DNA of 12,242 nt, from assembly GCA_002455655.1 (NCBI GenBank), contig DKLF01000038.1:1-12242 (forward strand). Direction: 5' to 3'. Below are positions 1 through 6,103 of this stretch, piece after piece. Position 1 is the first letter of the stretch. Each line of letters begins with the position of its first letter. Under the pieces are notes generated by a model. That model was not told where the DNA came from and ran no database searches. It worked only from the letters and a program-made list of their open reading frames with translations. Source of the DNA: Oscillibacter sp. UBA6647 (GTDB lineage Bacteria; Bacillota; Clostridia; Oscillospirales; Oscillospiraceae). Both the position numbers and the translations under genes were made by a program.

Positions 1-26
1 AGGCGGACCTCTTTAGAGGTCCGCCT
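1..26 (-). terminator. Hairpin terminator of the thyA-folA operon
   Basis: A perfect 11-bp inverted repeat (1-11 with 16-26) encloses the 4-base loop TTTA. It begins 54 bases past the folA stop codon in the direction of transcription. Any U-tract for leftward transcripts would lie outside the window, so the terminator reading rests on stem strength and position. Rightward there is only TT after the stem. It may also terminate a convergent gene lying to the left. Confidence 0.7.
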
Positions 27-79
27 TGTGTAGAACCAATTTCCGTCGGGGTGCTTTACCGCAGGCTTCCCCAAAGGGC

Positions 80-574
80 TTACAGGTTCAAATTGAGGTA
101 TTCCACGTACCGATACGTAAGGCCGTCTTCCTCAATCGGCTCCGACTGGGAGGCGACTTTCCACGCGGCCAGCTTATCCAGATTGGGGAAAAAAGTATCC
201 GTTCCGGGAATCACGGCCTCCACCCGGGTCAGGTAAACCATTTTGCAGCGGGAGAGCATGGCCGCATAAATGCTGCCGCCCCCCATGACCCACACGTCGT
301 CCGCGCTCATGTCCACCAGATTCACCGCGGCCTCCACGCTGTGGACGATTTCCGCGCCCTCCCGGGTGAACTCCTTGTCATGCGTGATGACAATATTGCG
401 CCGGTTGGGCAGGGGATTTCCGCCGGGCAGGGTTTCCAGTGTTCTGCGGCCCATAATGACGGTTCCTCCGGAGGTGAGTGCGCGGAAGCGCTTCATATCC
501 TCCTTGAGATAAAACAGCAACTGATTGTCCTTGCCGATTCCCCAATCCTGTGCTACGGATAAAATCGCGTTCAT
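80..574 (-). CDS. folA: Dihydrofolate reductase (DHFR)
   Basis: This cytoplasmic enzyme reduces dihydrofolate to tetrahydrofolate with NADPH. It recycles the dihydrofolate made by thymidylate synthase, which is encoded directly upstream. The protein has 164 residues, a normal length for bacterial DHFR. Visible hallmarks are the N-terminal strand followed by GIG (residues 12-14), the catalytic acid Asp26 (E. coli Asp27) in LKEDMKRF, the NADPH-binding VIMGRRTLETLP stretch, the later VMGGGSIY glycine-rich loop, and TDTFFP near the C-terminus. The usual Pro-Trp before the catalytic helix (E. coli Pro21-Trp22) is Leu20-Phe21; I recall LLF as common in clostridial DHFRs. The ATG has a GGGAGG ribosome site and lies 17 bases after the thyA stop, so the two are co-transcribed. 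Confidence 0.95.
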   Translation of the reverse strand: MNAILSVAQDWGIGKDNQLLFYLKEDMKRFRALTSGGTVIMGRRTLETLPGGNPLPNRRNIVITHDKEFTREGAEIVHSVEAAVNLVDMSADDVWVMGGGSIYAAMLSRCKMVYLTRVEAVIPGTDTFFPNLDKLAAWKVASQSEPIEEDGLTYRYVEYLNLNL

Positions 575-591
575 AAAAAAAGCCTCCCTCT

Positions 592-1422
592 TTATATGGC
601 AATGGGAATTTTGGCCTCCAGCGGAGCGGGGGTATAGCCCTCCAGTTGGAAGCTGTCCCTTGTGAACAGGTAAAAATCCGTCACCGACGGGTCCACGGAA
701 AACCGCGGGGCGGCGGCGGGGGTCTGCGCGAGAATTTCTTCCACAATGGGGACATGTCGGTCGTAGATATGCGCGTCGGCAATGACGTGGACCAGTTCTC
801 CGGCCCGCAGGCCCGAAACCTGAGCCAGCATATGCGTCAGCACGGCGTACTGCACCACGTTCCAGTTGTTGGCGGCCAGCATATCCTGACTGCGCTGATT
901 CAGAATGGCGTTGAGGGTATTTCCCGAGACGTTGAAGGTCATGGAGTAGGCGCAGGGATAGAGGTGCATCTCGTGGAGATCCTGAAAATTGTAGATGTTG
1001 GTGAGAATCCGGCGGCTGGCGGGGTTGTGCTTCAGATCGTACAGCACCCGGTCCACCTGATCGAACTCACCCTCGGGGTATTGGTGCTTCACGCCAAGCT
1101 GATAGCCGTATGCCTTGCCGATGGAGCCGGTTTCATCCGCCCACTGGTCCCAGATTTTGGCGTTTAAATCGTGAATGTTGTTAGACTTTTTCTGCCAAAT
1201 CCACAAAAGCTCGTCAATTGCGGTTTTCCAGTAGGTTCGCCGCAGAGTCAGAATCGGAAACTCGGCGGCAAGGTCATACCGGTTTACAATTCCAAACTTC
1301 TTGACAGTGTGGGCGGGGGTTCCGTCCTCCCAGCGGGGTCGGACCTCCCGGTCCCTGTCCCACACGCCGGTATTCAGGATATCCCGGCAGTTTTGAATAA
1401 ACAGCTCGTCCGCGCGGCTCAT
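592..1422 (-). CDS. thyA: Thymidylate synthase (ThyA)
   Basis: This enzyme methylates dUMP to dTMP using methylene-tetrahydrofolate and releases dihydrofolate, the substrate of the adjacent folA product. It is 276 residues long, slightly more than the 264 of E. coli ThyA. The catalytic cysteine is Cys157 in LYPCAYSMTF. It is followed by the dUMP-binding NQRSQDMLAANNWNVVQYA region and by the HVIADAHIYDRH motif. The residue after the catalytic Cys is Ala rather than the His found in E. coli, and the downstream Asn sits in NNWN. Both fit the clostridial ThyA clade as I remember it. The ATG at 1422 has a GGGGGG ribosome site 7 bases upstream. It is the first gene of a two-gene operon driven by the promoter at 1457-1485. 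Confidence 0.95.
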   Translation of the reverse strand: MSRADELFIQNCRDILNTGVWDRDREVRPRWEDGTPAHTVKKFGIVNRYDLAAEFPILTLRRTYWKTAIDELLWIWQKKSNNIHDLNAKIWDQWADETGSIGKAYGYQLGVKHQYPEGEFDQVDRVLYDLKHNPASRRILTNIYNFQDLHEMHLYPCAYSMTFNVSGNTLNAILNQRSQDMLAANNWNVVQYAVLTHMLAQVSGLRAGELVHVIADAHIYDRHVPIVEEILAQTPAAAPRFSVDPSVTDFYLFTRDSFQLEGYTPAPLEAKIPIAI

Positions 1423-1456
1423 GATGAATCCCCCCGTTTTTTGTTTTAACTAATAT

Positions 1457-1485
1457 AGTATAGCAGAATAAGCCGACGGTTTCAA
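1457..1485 (-). promoter_or_regulatory. Sigma-A promoter of thyA-folA
   Basis: On the minus strand the -35 box is TTGAAA (1480-1485), the spacer is exactly 17 bases and the -10 box is TATACT (1457-1462). That is close to the TTGACA/TATAAT consensus. It lies about 35 bases upstream of the thyA start, giving a short leader with no obvious regulatory structure. Confidence 0.75.
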
Positions 1486-1551
1486 CGGGGATTGACTGGG
1501 AACCGCGAAAAAAGTTCCGCATAAAATTGCAGACTTTTGGTAAAATGACGG

Positions 1552-1580
1552 TTGTATCTGTGCAAAAAGTGCTGTAAAAT
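1552..1580 (+). promoter_or_regulatory. Possible promoter of the AraC-family gene
   Basis: The -10-like box TAAAAT (1575-1580) matches 5 of 6 consensus bases. It is preceded at 17 bases by TTGTAT (1552-1557), a weak -35 match. The position suits the gene starting at 1619. A weak -35 would fit a promoter needing an activator or autoregulation, but this is inference. Confidence 0.4.
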
Positions 1581-1618
1581 AAAAAGGACAGTCCATAAAA
1601 TCGGAGGGGGTGCGGGAG

Positions 1619-2476
1619 ATGTCGGAGGGACTGGAGGGCGACAAGCGGGGCTATCTGCTGGAGGATTTTCGCCTGTTTCGCCTGAAGGATACCAGCACGA
1701 GGACGCTGGAGTATCACTATCACGAATTTGACAAGCTCATTCTCCTTTTGGGCGGCAGAGTGACCTATATGGTGGAGGGCGTGACCTACTTCCTCCAGCC
1801 GTGGGATTTGCTGCTGGTGCCGCGCAACCAGATTCACCGTGCGCTGATTGACACGGGAGAGCCTTATGAGCGGATGGTGCTGTGGCTGGGGCGGGAGTGG
1901 ATGGACAAACGGAGCGACCCGGAAGAGCCATTGGCCGCCTGCTTTGATCTGGCCTGCCGCCGGGGGTTTCACCTCCTGCGGACGGACGGAGAGCGCCGCC
2001 CCTTTTATCTGCGCCGGTTTCAGGAGCTGGAGGAAGCGCTTCGGTCCCGGGAGTACGGCTGCGGCCGGATGGCCGACGCCTGCTGCCAGCAGCTTTTGAT
2101 TGACGTGAACCGGGACAGTCTGCGGGACAAAACGGCAGAGAGGGAGAAGGATGCCTATCGTTCCGACCCGAAAATCGAAGAGATTTTGCACTATATCACC
2201 GGAAATTTGGATGGCCCCCTGACGGTGGAGGTTCTGGCGGAGCGGTTTTTTCTCAGCCGGTATTACCTGATGCACCGCTTTAAGGAGGTCACGGGCTATA
2301 CCGTGCACCAGTATATCAGCCAGAAGCGCCTGCTGCTGGCGGGAGAACTGCTGCGGGAGGGAACGCCTGTGATGCGGGCGGCGGCTCTTGCAGGGTTTGG
2401 AGACTATTCCGCGTTTTTGCGGGCTTTTCGTGCCACGTTTCACGCAAGTCCCCGGGATTTTCAGCCGCGCCGGTGA
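1619..2476 (+). CDS. AraC-family transcriptional regulator with cupin sensor domain
   Basis: A DNA-binding regulator of 285 residues. The N-terminal part (about residues 28-110) is a cupin-type ligand-binding domain, seen in HYHEFDKLILLLGGRVTYM (His33, His35) and in GVTYFLQPWDLLLVPRNQIH. The C-terminal 100 residues form the twin helix-turn-helix AraC domain. The first HTH is around 202-225 (LTVEVLAERFFLSRYYLMHR) and the second around 248-275 (AAALAGFGDYSAFLRAFRATF), ending in the family-typical SPRDF. I chose ATG 1619 because GGAGGGGG (1603-1610) lies 8 bases before it; the in-frame GTG at 1610 would overlap that site. Cupin AraC proteins commonly sense sugars or other small metabolites. The ligand and targets cannot be read here: the neighbours are a divergent thyA and a convergent transporter. 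Confidence 0.9.
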   Translation: MSEGLEGDKRGYLLEDFRLFRLKDTSTRTLEYHYHEFDKLILLLGGRVTYMVEGVTYFLQPWDLLLVPRNQIHRALIDTGEPYERMVLWLGREWMDKRSDPEEPLAACFDLACRRGFHLLRTDGERRPFYLRRFQELEEALRSREYGCGRMADACCQQLLIDVNRDSLRDKTAEREKDAYRSDPKIEEILHYITGNLDGPLTVEVLAERFFLSRYYLMHRFKEVTGYTVHQYISQKRLLLAGELLREGTPVMRAAALAGFGDYSAFLRAFRATFHASPRDFQPRR

Positions 2477-2630
2477 AAACCGCCGCAAAATGAACGCCGG
2501 ATGGGCAAGCGCTGCTGAAAAGGCAGCGTGGATATGGGGCAACAAAGCGGGAAAATTTTCAGAGTGTTGTAAATGCCATTTGAACAGTTTAGAAAAGCTT
2601 GATATTCTAATGAAGTCATATGTGCACAAA

Positions 2631-2662
2631 CCCCGGGAAGCGCAGTATAGCGCTCCCCGGGG
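2631..2662 (-). terminator. Hairpin terminator after the NSS transporter gene
   Basis: A 13-bp stem with one mismatch (2631-2643 with 2650-2662) encloses the 6-base loop AGTATA. It starts 21 bases after the transporter stop codon. On the minus strand the stem is followed by TTTGTG, a weak U-tract. On the plus strand no U-tract follows, so it is a poorer terminator for the convergent AraC gene, whose stop lies 154 bases before it. Confidence 0.65.
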
Positions 2663-2683
2663 TGAGGAAAGAAAACGTGAGCA

Positions 2684-4222
2684 TTATTTGTGCGCCGCTT
2701 TGCGCATCGGGGAGGTAACGGCCACGGCCACGCCGATTACGTAGATCACGATGCCGATGATATAGCCGGCAATCCGGGCGCCTTTTCCAAAGAAGTCGGA
2801 AATCTGGCCGGAGAGAATCAGAACCATGCCCAGTGGAGCGATTAACTTCATGCACACTGAGAAGAAACTGTCCATTCCACTGCCGGCGCCGGAGTGAATT
2901 TCGTCCAGCATGGACTTGGGACGAATTTCCCAGCCGATCATAATGCTCATCAGCATCGCGCCCAGCGGCATGGCAATGCCCTCGGAGAGCATATCCATGA
3001 AGTCCAGCCAGCAGTCGTTCCAGCCGGAGATGCCAAACGCGGCCTGGCCGGGAACCCATACGCCGTTGGAGCCCAGACCGTCCACTGCCACCAGGCTGGC
3101 TTCCGCCAGAATGGCAAGACAAACCAGCAGGACTACTTTGGGGCGGCTGGCTTTTCTGCCCTTCTGGGCCGCATGGTCCAGGAAGAACGTACTGATGACC
3201 TCGATCAGGGAGATGGCGGAAGTGATGGCCGCAATCAGAACCAGCATATAGAAGATGACGCCGAACAAGGCGCCCACGCCACCCATGCTGTTGAACACGT
3301 TTTGCAGTGTGACGAACAGAAGGCTGGGGCCGCCAAGGGCGATTTCGCCCACGGGGATGCCCTGCTGGATGCCATAGGCCACGGCGGCGGGGATAACGGC
3401 GATGCCCGCCATGATGGCAATGGTTGTGTCAGCGATGACGATAATGGCGGAGTTTTTTACCAGATTTTCCTTTTTGTCAAGATAGGAGCCGTAAGTAATC
3501 ATGGCGCCCATGGCCAGAGACAGGGAGAAGAACATCTGCCCGCCCGCAGTGGCCAATACGGTACTGATATTGGGAGCGGCTTCGATGAAGCCGCCTGACA
3601 CTGCGTAGCCCGGGACAAACATGAATTTCAGACCCTCGATGGAGCCGGGCAAGGACAGGCTCTTGATGATGATGATGACCAGCATCACAAACAGAGCGGG
3701 CATACCGACGTTGTTGAATTTCTCAATGCCGCCGGAAATGCCGCCGCGGTTGATGAGATAGCAGATAATTAAAAACAGTATGGTGTAAACAACCGAGCCC
3801 AAGGGATTCGTCAGCATGGAGTGAAACAGGTCGCCGCCGGAAATGGCCGGGTTCTGGAAGGCAAGATTGCTCAGATTCAGGGACATGTACTCAATGCAGT
3901 AGCCGCCCAGCACGGAATAAAAGCTCATAATAATGAACGGAGAAAAGACTGCCAGCCAGCCGATCCACTTGAATCGCTTGGATACCGCGTGATAGGCCCC
4001 GATTGGTCCGGTCCCGGTTTTGCGGCCCAGTGCCAGCTCCCCCATCATAATGGTGAAGCCCACGAAAGCCGCCAGCAGCAGATAGACGATCAGGAAGGTA
4101 AAGCCTCCTGACTTGCCCATCTTGTATGGAAAGCCCCAAATGTTGCCAAGGCCGACGGCCGAGCCGATTGCCGCCAGCAGGAAGCCAATGTTGCTTCCCC
4201 AACTGCCCCTCTCATTTTCCAC
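2684..4222 (-). CDS. Sodium-dependent transporter, NSS/SNF family
   Basis: An integral membrane symporter of 512 residues, the usual size, with about 11-12 hydrophobic segments. The family (LeuT, TnaT, MhsT) couples sodium entry to uptake of amino acids or related amines; the substrate here is not predictable. TM1 carries the signature AIGSAVGLGNIWGFPY, with residues in the same register as LeuT: Ala22 and Asn27 match sodium-1 ligands. Position 30, the LeuT gate arginine, is Gly. Thr334-Ser335 in AAITSAISL correspond to the sodium-2 ligands Thr354-Ser355 of LeuT. Asp410 in LDFMDML appears to correspond to the gate acid Asp404. The start is GTG (minus strand, 4222-4220), with AGAGGGG 6 bases upstream. 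It is a single-gene unit with promoter 4259-4287 and a hairpin at 2631-2662. Confidence 0.93.
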   Translation of the reverse strand: MENERGSWGSNIGFLLAAIGSAVGLGNIWGFPYKMGKSGGFTFLIVYLLLAAFVGFTIMMGELALGRKTGTGPIGAYHAVSKRFKWIGWLAVFSPFIIMSFYSVLGGYCIEYMSLNLSNLAFQNPAISGGDLFHSMLTNPLGSVVYTILFLIICYLINRGGISGGIEKFNNVGMPALFVMLVIIIIKSLSLPGSIEGLKFMFVPGYAVSGGFIEAAPNISTVLATAGGQMFFSLSLAMGAMITYGSYLDKKENLVKNSAIIVIADTTIAIMAGIAVIPAAVAYGIQQGIPVGEIALGGPSLLFVTLQNVFNSMGGVGALFGVIFYMLVLIAAITSAISLIEVISTFFLDHAAQKGRKASRPKVVLLVCLAILAEASLVAVDGLGSNGVWVPGQAAFGISGWNDCWLDFMDMLSEGIAMPLGAMLMSIMIGWEIRPKSMLDEIHSGAGSGMDSFFSVCMKLIAPLGMVLILSGQISDFFGKGARIAGYIIGIVIYVIGVAVAVTSPMRKAAHK

Positions 4223-4258
4223 AAATAACCCCTCTTTCTTAAATGGATTCGTGGTAAG

Positions 4259-4287
4259 AATATACTATTAACAAAGTGTGAAGTCAA
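4259..4287 (-). promoter_or_regulatory. Sigma-A promoter of the NSS transporter gene
   Basis: On the minus strand the -35 box is TTGACT (4282-4287), the spacer is 17 bases and the -10 box is TATATT (4259-4264). Each box has 5 of 6 consensus bases. The predicted start is about 30 bases before the GTG codon, leaving no room for a riboswitch. Confidence 0.75.
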
Positions 4288-4424
4288 GAGAAATAAGTGA
4301 AAAGTGTACAAAATTTTTTTGAATATGTGTGACAAAATTAACAAAAAAAACAAAACTGGCAGACAAACAGGGTTTGCGGGGCGGATGACCGCCGACGGAG
4401 AACCCGGGAAAGGATTGAGGAAGT

Positions 4425-5828
4425 ATGCTTGAGTTTACGCCGATAGCCGCCGAGCATGGAGCATTGCTGCGCGGATATTACGAGACATGCAATTACGGGC
4501 TTTGTGAATACTCCGCGGGAACAAAGCTGATGTGGGGGGAGCGGCTTCACCCCGCCTTTGCGGAGGCGGCGGGATGTCTCATCATCCGCAACGAGCTGGA
4601 GGGGGAATTTCTGTTTGACTATCCCGTTCCCGGCCCGGAGGGGGACGAGGACGCGGCCCTGTCCGCCATTGAGGACTGGTGCATGGAGAAGGGAGTTCCC
4701 CCGGTGATTTCCGTGGTTCCGGCAGTGAAAGCGCCCCATCTTTTGCAGCGCTATCCCTATGTGGGTGTGCGCAACGTGCGCACCTGGCAGGACTATCTGT
4801 ACAAGGCGGAGGATTTGCAAAACTTTGCCGGACGGCGGTATTCCGGGCAGCGTAACCACATCAAAAAGTTTTACGCCGCCTGCCCCGACGCGGAATTTAA
4901 GCCTCTGACCGCGGAGGATATGCCGCTTGTAAACCGGTTTTGGGAGGATTACGGGCAGGAGTTTGCCAAGGCGGACGACCCCAGAGCGGCGACGGAATTA
5001 GAACTGGCAAAGCGTACGGTAGGACAGTTGGATAAGCCGTGGTTCTTCTGCGGGGGAATGATGAGCGGGGAAAAGCTTCTCTCTCTGGCGCTGGCGGAGC
5101 GGTGCGGCGACACCCTGATTATCCACATTGAAAAGGCCCTGTATTCCTACGCGGGGGTCTATCCCGCCATGGTGCAGGCCTTTGCCCGGCACTTTGCCGG
5201 GGACGCCGTCTGGCTCAACAGGGAGGACGACGCCGCGGACAGGGGGCTGCGGACCTCGAAGCTGCAATACGGGCCGGATCATTTGGCGCCCAAGTATCAT
5301 TTTGCCCCTCAAAACGAGCTGCTGTGCCATGTAAAGACTCTGCCGGTGTTGACCACAGAGCGGCTGACACTTTCCGAGCTGACGGAGGAGGACATTCCCG
5401 CTTACAACGCCCTGGTGCTGGACGAAGAGCGGAACCGGTGGTGGGGCTATGACGACGTGGCGGGCCTTGGCGGCCCGGTGGAGGAGCGTAGCTTTTACGA
5501 GGTGGCCAAAAGAGATCACCGCAACTGCGCGGCAGTGAATTTTGCCATCCGGCTGGAGGGAAAGCTGATCGGTGAAGCGGTGCTTTACCACTTTGACTAT
5601 CGGGGCGACGCGGAGCTTGGCTGCCGCATTGCCAAAGAGTACGGCGGACATGGCTACGGGACGGAGGCATTTAACGCCGCTGCCGAGTGGGGACTGTACG
5701 GCGTTCACTTGACGCGGGTGGTGGCCAAGTGCTTTAAGGAAAACGAAGCGTCCCGAAAGATGCTTGCCTCCTGTATGCGGCCCGCAGGTGAGGATGAGAC
5801 ATATTACTATTTCGAGAAAAAGGTATGA
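4425..5828 (+). CDS. Two-domain acyltransferase: DUF2156 fused to a RimJ/RimL-like GNAT domain
   Basis: A 467-residue fusion. Residues 1 to about 300 resemble DUF2156, the double-GNAT fold found in the aminoacyl-transferring half of lysylphosphatidylglycerol synthases and in many stand-alone Firmicute proteins. Evidence is the YNYGL-type opening, GRRYSGQRNHIKKF, and the closing WLNREDDAADRGLRTSKL with the tyrosine and lysine after it. Residues 308-467 form a GNAT N-acetyltransferase: TTERLTLSELTEEDI at the start, LIGEAVLYHF in the central strands, and the acetyl-CoA loop EYGGHGYGTEAF. The DUF2156 part has no membrane segments, so it is a cytoplasmic enzyme and not MprF. Substrates are unknown; the GNAT half most resembles protein or antibiotic N-acetyltransferases. 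The ATG follows AAAGGATTGAGG. The gene is monocistronic, ending before the terminators at 5868-5970. Confidence 0.85.
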   Translation: MLEFTPIAAEHGALLRGYYETCNYGLCEYSAGTKLMWGERLHPAFAEAAGCLIIRNELEGEFLFDYPVPGPEGDEDAALSAIEDWCMEKGVPPVISVVPAVKAPHLLQRYPYVGVRNVRTWQDYLYKAEDLQNFAGRRYSGQRNHIKKFYAACPDAEFKPLTAEDMPLVNRFWEDYGQEFAKADDPRAATELELAKRTVGQLDKPWFFCGGMMSGEKLLSLALAERCGDTLIIHIEKALYSYAGVYPAMVQAFARHFAGDAVWLNREDDAADRGLRTSKLQYGPDHLAPKYHFAPQNELLCHVKTLPVLTTERLTLSELTEEDIPAYNALVLDEERNRWWGYDDVAGLGGPVEERSFYEVAKRDHRNCAAVNFAIRLEGKLIGEAVLYHFDYRGDAELGCRIAKEYGGHGYGTEAFNAAAEWGLYGVHLTRVVAKCFKENEASRKMLASCMRPAGEDETYYYFEKKV

Positions 5829-5867
5829 GCTTTTAAAATTTCCTGCGGCTGAATTTTTAAAGGGATT

Positions 5868-5892
5868 AAAAAGCCCGCTGGCGGGATTTTTT
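5868..5892 (+). terminator. Rho-independent terminator of the acetyltransferase gene
   Basis: A short GC hairpin (CCCG with CGGG, loop CTGG) is flanked by AAAAAG before and ATTTTTT after, so the A and T runs extend the stem. The six-T tract points rightward. It begins 40 bases past the stop codon at 5828. Confidence 0.75.
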
Positions 5893-5930
5893 GAAAGAGT
5901 AGTTCATCGCCTCCGGGCAATGTAAAGAAC

Positions 5931-5970
5931 GAGGCTGAGGAATGCGATTCCTCAGCCTCTTGAATTTTTC
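5931..5970 (+). terminator. Second strong hairpin, probable back-up terminator
   Basis: A perfect 13-bp stem (5931-5943 with 5947-5959) has the tight 3-base loop GCG and is followed by TTGAATTTTTC. It lies 38 bases beyond the first terminator in the same direction. It likely catches read-through before the germination gene; it could instead be the 3' end of a short RNA. No open reading frame lies between the two hairpins. Confidence 0.65.
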
Positions 5971-6051
5971 TTTCTGTTGGGTACACATTCATAAAGCGAG
6001 GAGCAAAAGGAAAGAGACAAAGATCCTGCGTTTTGAATTTTCCCGAATTTT

Positions 6052-6081
6052 ACATAACTTCTCTTCCCAAAATCCATACTA
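6052..6081 (+). promoter_or_regulatory. Putative sigma-G (forespore) promoter of the germination gene
   Basis: CATACTA (6075-6081) fits the B. subtilis sigma-G -10 consensus CATWHTA at every position. Exactly 18 bases upstream is ACATA (6052-6056), which fits the -35 consensus GHATR at four of five positions. Transcription would begin near 6088, about 16 bases before the ATG. The match is convincing because the downstream product is a spore germination protein, a class normally made under sigma-G. No good sigma-A promoter is apparent here. Confidence 0.6.
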
Positions 6082-6103
6082 GACCCCAAAAGGGAGGTGC
6101 GGT

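Noticed and set aside
1610..1618. GTG start at 1610 for the AraC-family gene
   Set aside because: The ribosome site GGAGGGGG (1603-1610) overlaps it, whereas ATG 1619 has an 8-base spacing.
2510..2528. Small hairpin (CGCTGC with GCAGCG) shortly after the AraC gene
   Set aside because: It has only 6 base pairs and no following T-run, so it is not supported as a terminator.
2580..2608. Promoter-like TTGAAC-N17-TATTCT on the plus strand between the AraC and transporter genes
   Set aside because: Each box matches only 4 of 6 bases and it points into the convergent hairpin at 2631-2662 with no gene ahead. In an AT-rich patch this is expected by chance, although a very short RNA cannot be excluded.
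1274..2629. A 451-residue open frame on the minus strand across the thyA start, the intergenic region and the AraC gene
   Set aside because: It spans the thyA promoter, overlaps two recognisable genes and is rich in Pro, Gln and His without domains, so it is a shadow frame.
2894..3598. A 234-residue plus-strand open frame inside the transporter gene
   Set aside because: It is antisense to conserved membrane segments and has an asparagine, histidine and glycine-rich composition with no ribosome site.
4288..4424. Riboswitch or operator in the divergent region before the acetyltransferase gene
   Set aside because: The stretch is AT-rich with A and T runs and only a 5-bp GGCGG/CCGCC hairpin near 4379-4392. 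I see no conserved aptamer-like structure and no convincing rightward promoter.
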